From Gordionus sp. m RMFG-2023 (taxonomy: Eukaryota; Nematomorpha; Gordioida; Chordodea; Parachordodidae): a DNA stretch of 64,000 bases. Location of the stretch: the NCBI RefSeq assembly GCF_954871325.1, contig NC_088775.1, forward strand, positions 68,859,561-68,923,560, read 5' to 3'. Position numbers and translations under genes: made by a program. This document shows positions 59,318 to 64,000 of this stretch, in pieces. The notes beneath the pieces are model-generated. The model searched no databases. It was not told the DNA's origin and was given only the letters and a program-made list of their open reading frames with translations. Numbering within the stretch: position 1 is the first letter of the stretch; each line of letters opens with the position of its first letter.

Positions 59318-59900
59318 GATTTTTTTAAAACATTTACATTTTTTCACATCAATTATTATATATATTATTTTTTCCGATGTCCTCACTACGTCATCGTGAC
59401 GTCATACCATCGCTACGTCATGTCATCGGTACGTATTTATTTTTATTTTTTTTATTTGTTTATTTTATTTTATTCATAAAGATGAATGGAATTGATAGTG
59501 TACACATACCTAACATGGATTGAGAGATTTGAAAAATTGTCTTTGAATTGATAAAAACAATATTCCCTCAAATTTATAAATATGAATGAAACTTTTTATT
59601 TCACTTAATCCTTTCTTTATTTTTTAGATTGCCTTATCAATTTTCATCTCATATTATCAATTACACATTAATGAAATCTTTTTATACTCATATTTTTCTG
59701 TCATAACCAATAATTAAGAAGATAACCAAGTATATTCAAATATTTAAATATTCTTATCCTAACCTATTTATAATCTCCAATCCTTATAAATAACTCTTTC
59801 TTTATTTTTTTCCCCTCCCTTATTGAATTTATTTATCACTAAATTTTATTATCTCATTCACTTCTTTCTATCTCTATTATCTATTAACCACTATTTCTCA

Positions 59901-60315
59901 AAACCTTATCAATTCCTTTAATTTAATTTTTATTATTTTTATAATATAATAATTTATACCTTCTTTTTCCCCCTTTTTTAATCTTATTTTTTAATTACCT
60001 TACAATTAATTAACCTTAATCTTAATAACATTACATTCATCATATTATTTTTTAACTTTTAGAATATCATAATAGGCTTGATAAGTCCCCCAAAAAATTT
60101 TTTCTGATGATAGCCAAACCTTATCAATTCCTTTAATTTAATTTTTAACATAATATTTTATACCTTCTTTTTCCCCCCTTTTTTAATCTTATTTTTTAAT
60201 TACCTTACAATTAATTAACCTTAATCTTAATAACATTACATTCATCATGTTATTTTTTAACTTTTAGAATATCATAATAGGCTTGATAAGTCCCCCAAAA
60301 ATTTTTTTTGATGAT
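59901..60315. repeat. Direct duplication of about 200 bp
   Basis: CCTTATCAATTCCTTTAATT begins at about 59904 and 60119, and each copy runs through CTTTTAGAATATCATAATAG to CCCCCAAAAA and TGATGATAGCCA. The second copy is slightly shorter. Non-coding. Confidence 0.9.
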
Positions 60316-60821
60316 AGCCATCCAATTACTAGAAATATGCATCTAATATTAACCCATCTACCGGTTTTACATTATTTTAATGTTTGTTTAATTTCAACAA
60401 TAGTTTATTTATATTTTTGCCTGATTTCTTTATTTGTCTAGGCTAACCCTAATCCCTCACATTGCTACAAAACATGATGAATCTATTATTAAAGATAAGC
60501 AAAGAAAATAATGACAATTAAACAAACGCCTTACCCGTTCTAGAGTTACTGGTAGACAAAATAATAAAGAACTACGCTTGAAATGAACTCATCTGGAGGT
60601 TTATTTTTTTTTATCTTATGTTTTATATCTATGTTTATTTTATTTTCACCCATTTCTCCAAATGATATTTCTATCACCACTACCACAATCCCTATGCCAC
60701 CTCCGCCTATTTTTTAACAAATATAAACATTTAATTCTGTACGATCATTCACTTCAATAGGATAAATATTACTTTATCCGATTCTCTGAGAAACTTTCAT
60801 GAATATTTAGAGGAATGTTCA

Positions 60822-61175
60822 AACTTGAATGTACAGTACTGCCACTTTATTAATGGAAAAATATGCAGTATTTCTGTCGTGGCCTTTATAACAATAGTTT
60901 TATGGTTGAGTTAACATTGTCGGTTCATGATTCTATTTTAGAAGGGGATACCAATTCTGACATTGACAGAAATATCGTTTTGCGTGTTAAAACTTGAATG
61001 TACAGTACAGCCAATTTGATCAACTTTATTAATGGAAAAATATGCAGTAGTTCTGTCGTGGCCTTTATAACAATATTTACGACCGTTTTATGGTTTAGTT
61101 AACATTATCGTTCATGATTCTATTTTAGAGGGGGTTACCAATGCTGACATTGACAGAAATATCGTTTTGGGTTCA
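60822..61175 (+). repeat. 169-bp tandem duplication of a protein-like sequence
   Basis: AACTTGAATGTACAGTAC begins at 60822 and 60991. Each copy can encode (C)HFINGKICS.SVVAF-like residues and, in another frame, VHDSILEG(D/V)TN(S/A)DIDRNIVL. The second peptide is conserved between copies with replacement-type differences. Neither copy is open throughout. It may be a decayed exon pair or part of an unrecognised gene; DSLRNFHEYLEECSNLN lies just upstream. Confidence 0.5.
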
Positions 61176-63080
61176 TAGGCATATCATCTTTATCAGGACG
61201 TATTGTGTTTTGTACACTGCTTTGGTAATCCGTCATTACTTCCATCTACAACCCTATATGATATAAAATTATACATTAATTATTTCCTTTCCAGACCACT
61301 GCCCAGATTTATTTTGTCACTTTTTCCATCAAAAATTAAAATATCAACAAGGATTTGCTCTTAATTTTATCAAATACATAATAAAAATTCCTTATTATTT
61401 TTTTAAAAAATTATCCTAAATTTATATGTCAATAAAAAAAAAATATCTTAAAAAATATATAAATAATTTGCATATAAGTTTCATTAGTGTTTAATGGCAT
61501 TTTTGTAATTTAAATAGACAGCATTTTTTTTTACTTAACATAAAAAAATATATATCCCTTATCAAATTCTTTGACAAATAATTTCAGAAATGCAAGACAT
61601 ACATTAAATTTATCTGAAAAACAACAATAACCTTATGAAATAAACAACATATTTTTTAGATATAATTTTAATTGATCATATTACAAAAAAGTATAAGAGT
61701 CGGTTATTTTTATTTTATTTGTCATGATTCTCTAATAAGTGGTTGCCCAGGCCTTCCCAGTTTCCCTTAATACGGAATTTACATGTTTTTTTTTCCATAT
61801 TAGACTAATTGGTAAATCAGATATTTTCCGTTCATGTGATGATATTAAAAATTTAACTATCTCCGAGCGGGAAAAAATTTTCTAAATTATAATGGGTAGG
61901 ACTGCGCTTGGAACCTCAAAATTAATATTAGCTTGCACCTGACTTGGGAATATTTTATAACAAATTATTAAGGGTTGAGCTGGGTTGATAAACTTTTTTA
62001 AAATTATAAGATCTTGGATGCTTCCTAATATTGTGAGCTTGAACCTGGCATGACATCTATCGTAAAAAATGAATAAAAATCTCATTCCCCGTCATTTTTG
62101 ACGGGCTTTCTGCTAGTTTATATAAAAATAGTAATAATATAAATGTCTCCCTTTTCAAGGTAAAAATCTTGGGTATCACTTGACAATTTTTGCGATAAAA
62201 GACAAAAATCAAATGAATATTATAATCGACCATCATTGGTAGCCTCTTCATTGTTGTTAGAATTGAAAGGTTTGGGAGAGGATAAAAAACATAGTTTAAT
62301 CTAAATAAAAAAAGATAATGGATTAAATAAGGAAGAGTATGAAGATCGAAACCAAAATAACAAAATTTATATTTTCCTTTATTCCTCTACATCAATTATA
62401 AAATAATAAATTATAGAGTAAAAATATACAAAATTAACATTATAAACGATATATTAAAAACTTATAAAAATTTTAAAACAAAAATTGAAAAGTATTATAA
62501 TATTCATAAAATCTCAAATATATATCTTTACTTTAATCCTCATTTACATAATAATATTAATATTCTTCTAATTTGAATAAGACATTTTTCGTGTAACGTA
62601 TTATTCATCTGAATATTACAACACTCATCCACATAAGTTAGACTTAGACCCACCATTCTACAAATGACATACTTCCCTTTCTCTTTTATTCTTTATCCGA
62701 TGACTTGTTTTAATCACATATTGACTGGTCTTCTATGTTCTAGCTACAATTGCCTCCTGTCTCGTATTTTTGCTTATAATGACTGTTTGTATCCGATTAC
62801 TGCTTTATTGCCTTTACAAAGTTTATTTCTTTTAATAACAGATTGAAACTCTTGGATCCTATCTTCTCCCGGTAAATAATTATCTCTTAATCTCGGTAGG
62901 CGTTTGACAAATCAGATTAACACTTGCTTTTCAACGATTCACAATTGCTAGTCAACAATTATCGATTGATACTAGTCTTTCTTACAGCTCTGTTTCTTCT
63001 AAAGTCCGCCTTAAATTCTTTGATAAATTATCCTAGTTTTCGTTTGTTTCTAATGGTCTCTTGTAACTAATGATCAGCGC
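61176..63080. other. AT-rich region without a recognised gene
   Basis: Minus-strand open frames at 61882-62085 and 62057-62251 overlap and include CHARFKLTILGSIQDLIIL and ESPSKMTGNEIFIHF, but I recognise no family and see no splice structure that joins them. Confidence 0.35.
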
Positions 63081-63114
63081 TTTATCTCGGTAAACGATTG
63101 ACAATAATTGGCCT

Positions 63115-63262
63115 GCGATTAACGATTGTCTTCACGAATTCTTGTTCCTATAATCGTCGACTTTCGATCCTATACTAAAGTTTCGGTAAATCATTGGCGA
63201 TAATGATCAGCGATTAACGATTGTTTCCACGAATTCTTGTCCCTATGATCGTCGACTTCATT
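63115..63262. repeat. 95-bp tandem duplication
   Basis: GCGATTAACGATTGT starts at 63115 and 63210, each followed by CACGAATTCTTG and ATCGTCGACTT. Earlier diverged copies of GATTGAC/GATTAACA-type motifs lie at 62900-63110. Confidence 0.85.
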
Positions 63263-64000
63263 GATTCTATTGTTTATCTATCCTAACTGATCTTTTTAGT
63301 CTTATGTCCTAGTCGTTTCTACCTAAATTATTCTATTAGACCCTTCATAACTTCTAAAATATTTTAATGCTTTTTTTTAAATTCATTTTTAAATTTAAAA
63401 TACATAGTTCAAATATACCAAAATAAATTATATAAATATGTTTAATTCATCTTAAGTCTAAGTTTTCGCATCTACTCAAATTCTGCCTAACATAATCTAT
63501 TAAATTGCTTAACTTCTCTCCGATGACATATGTCATTGCTTCTCTATTAATTCCTAAAATATTTGCTCACTTTTTTCTCTAAATTTTAAATTAATAATAC
63601 ATAGCCCAAATATTCTAAATGATTTATATAATTATGTCAAATTCTACCACTTCTTTACCCTCAATTAGCCTAGATACATATCTTCATTGAACCATTTGCC
63701 TGTAGTTGTCCTTTAGCTATCTTGATCCTCATCTTTTGTCATCCATGTCTAAAGCTGAATTCAAATCTAAAATTCTCTTGATTATTTTGAATCTAAAATT
63801 CTCTTGATTATTTTGAATCTAAAAATCTCTTTGTTCTAAATTTTTACCCAAAAAAATATTTTTTTCTTCTTGTGACATTACGCATTTATTTCATTTTACT
63901 AATGAATTCTTGTACTCATATGTTCTTTAAGCAAAATAAAATGTCTATTTCTTTTCTTCTCCTTTATGCGGTTCACTCACATGTTCAAAAACAACTGTAA
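63263..64000. other. AT-rich end of window, with a 31-bp repeat
   Basis: No gene recognised. AAATTCTCTTGATTATTTTG with its flanks is repeated about 2.5 times at roughly 63768-63835. Confidence 0.4.

Noticed and set aside
61882-62251. Overlapping minus-strand open frames as a gene.
   Set aside because: There is no recognised domain, no convincing splice link, and length is within chance for this composition.

Overview
The window is very AT-rich animal DNA. Spliceosomal introns interrupt its genes, and some are tiny (37-48 bp, GT..AG). I recognise two host genes. One is a three-exon NDUFA1 (complex I MWFE subunit) on the plus strand at 1073-1411. The other is a large minus-strand gene running from about 36.3 kb down to 10.75 kb. 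Its 13 exons stay in frame across 12 introns and encode an N-terminal Prune-type DHH/DHHA2 phosphoesterase, a long acidic Asn-rich middle and a C-terminal BCH (BNIP2/CRAL-TRIO-like) domain. That is the PRUNE2/BMCC1 architecture, so I infer an animal, but I cannot place the clade.

The introns of the PRUNE2-like gene are loaded with mobile DNA. The 10.6-kb intron holds a four-level nest. A hAT element (family A, 21914-31073) contains a ZMYM1-type hAT (family B, 22286-30039). That in turn contains a Ty3/gypsy-type LTR retrotransposon (23295-27880) and a second family-A copy (about 28211-29842). Target-site duplications support the first three layers. The 5.1-kb intron before the BCH exons holds a 3.27-kb foldback palindrome (12186-15453) flanked by a 7-bp direct repeat, and a 222-bp hAT MITE (16476-16697).

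Outside these genes: 1-10.7 kb has NDUFA1, three hAT insertions or fragments and a GC-rich inverted-repeat element. The 36.6-40.2 kb stretch is gene-poor. 40254-43491 is a nearly complete BED-finger hAT with a perfect 8-bp duplication. 44.9-48.1 kb is a decayed LINE with a restriction-like endonuclease, split by a second copy of the MITE. 52.4-56.6 kb is a Mutator-like (ZSWIM3-type) region with matching inverted ends. It also carries a seven-microexon phase-1 gene tail and a tandem array of exon-like units encoding a nine-residue repeat. 56970-58881 is another ZMYM1-type hAT with a perfect 8-bp duplication. 59-64 kb holds direct repeats and no gene I can name.

The two host genes are ordinary cell machinery (mitochondrial respiration; a Prune/BCH regulatory protein). 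The rest is almost entirely transposon-derived. Family assignments are from recognised protein motifs and recalled family sequences, not database searches.
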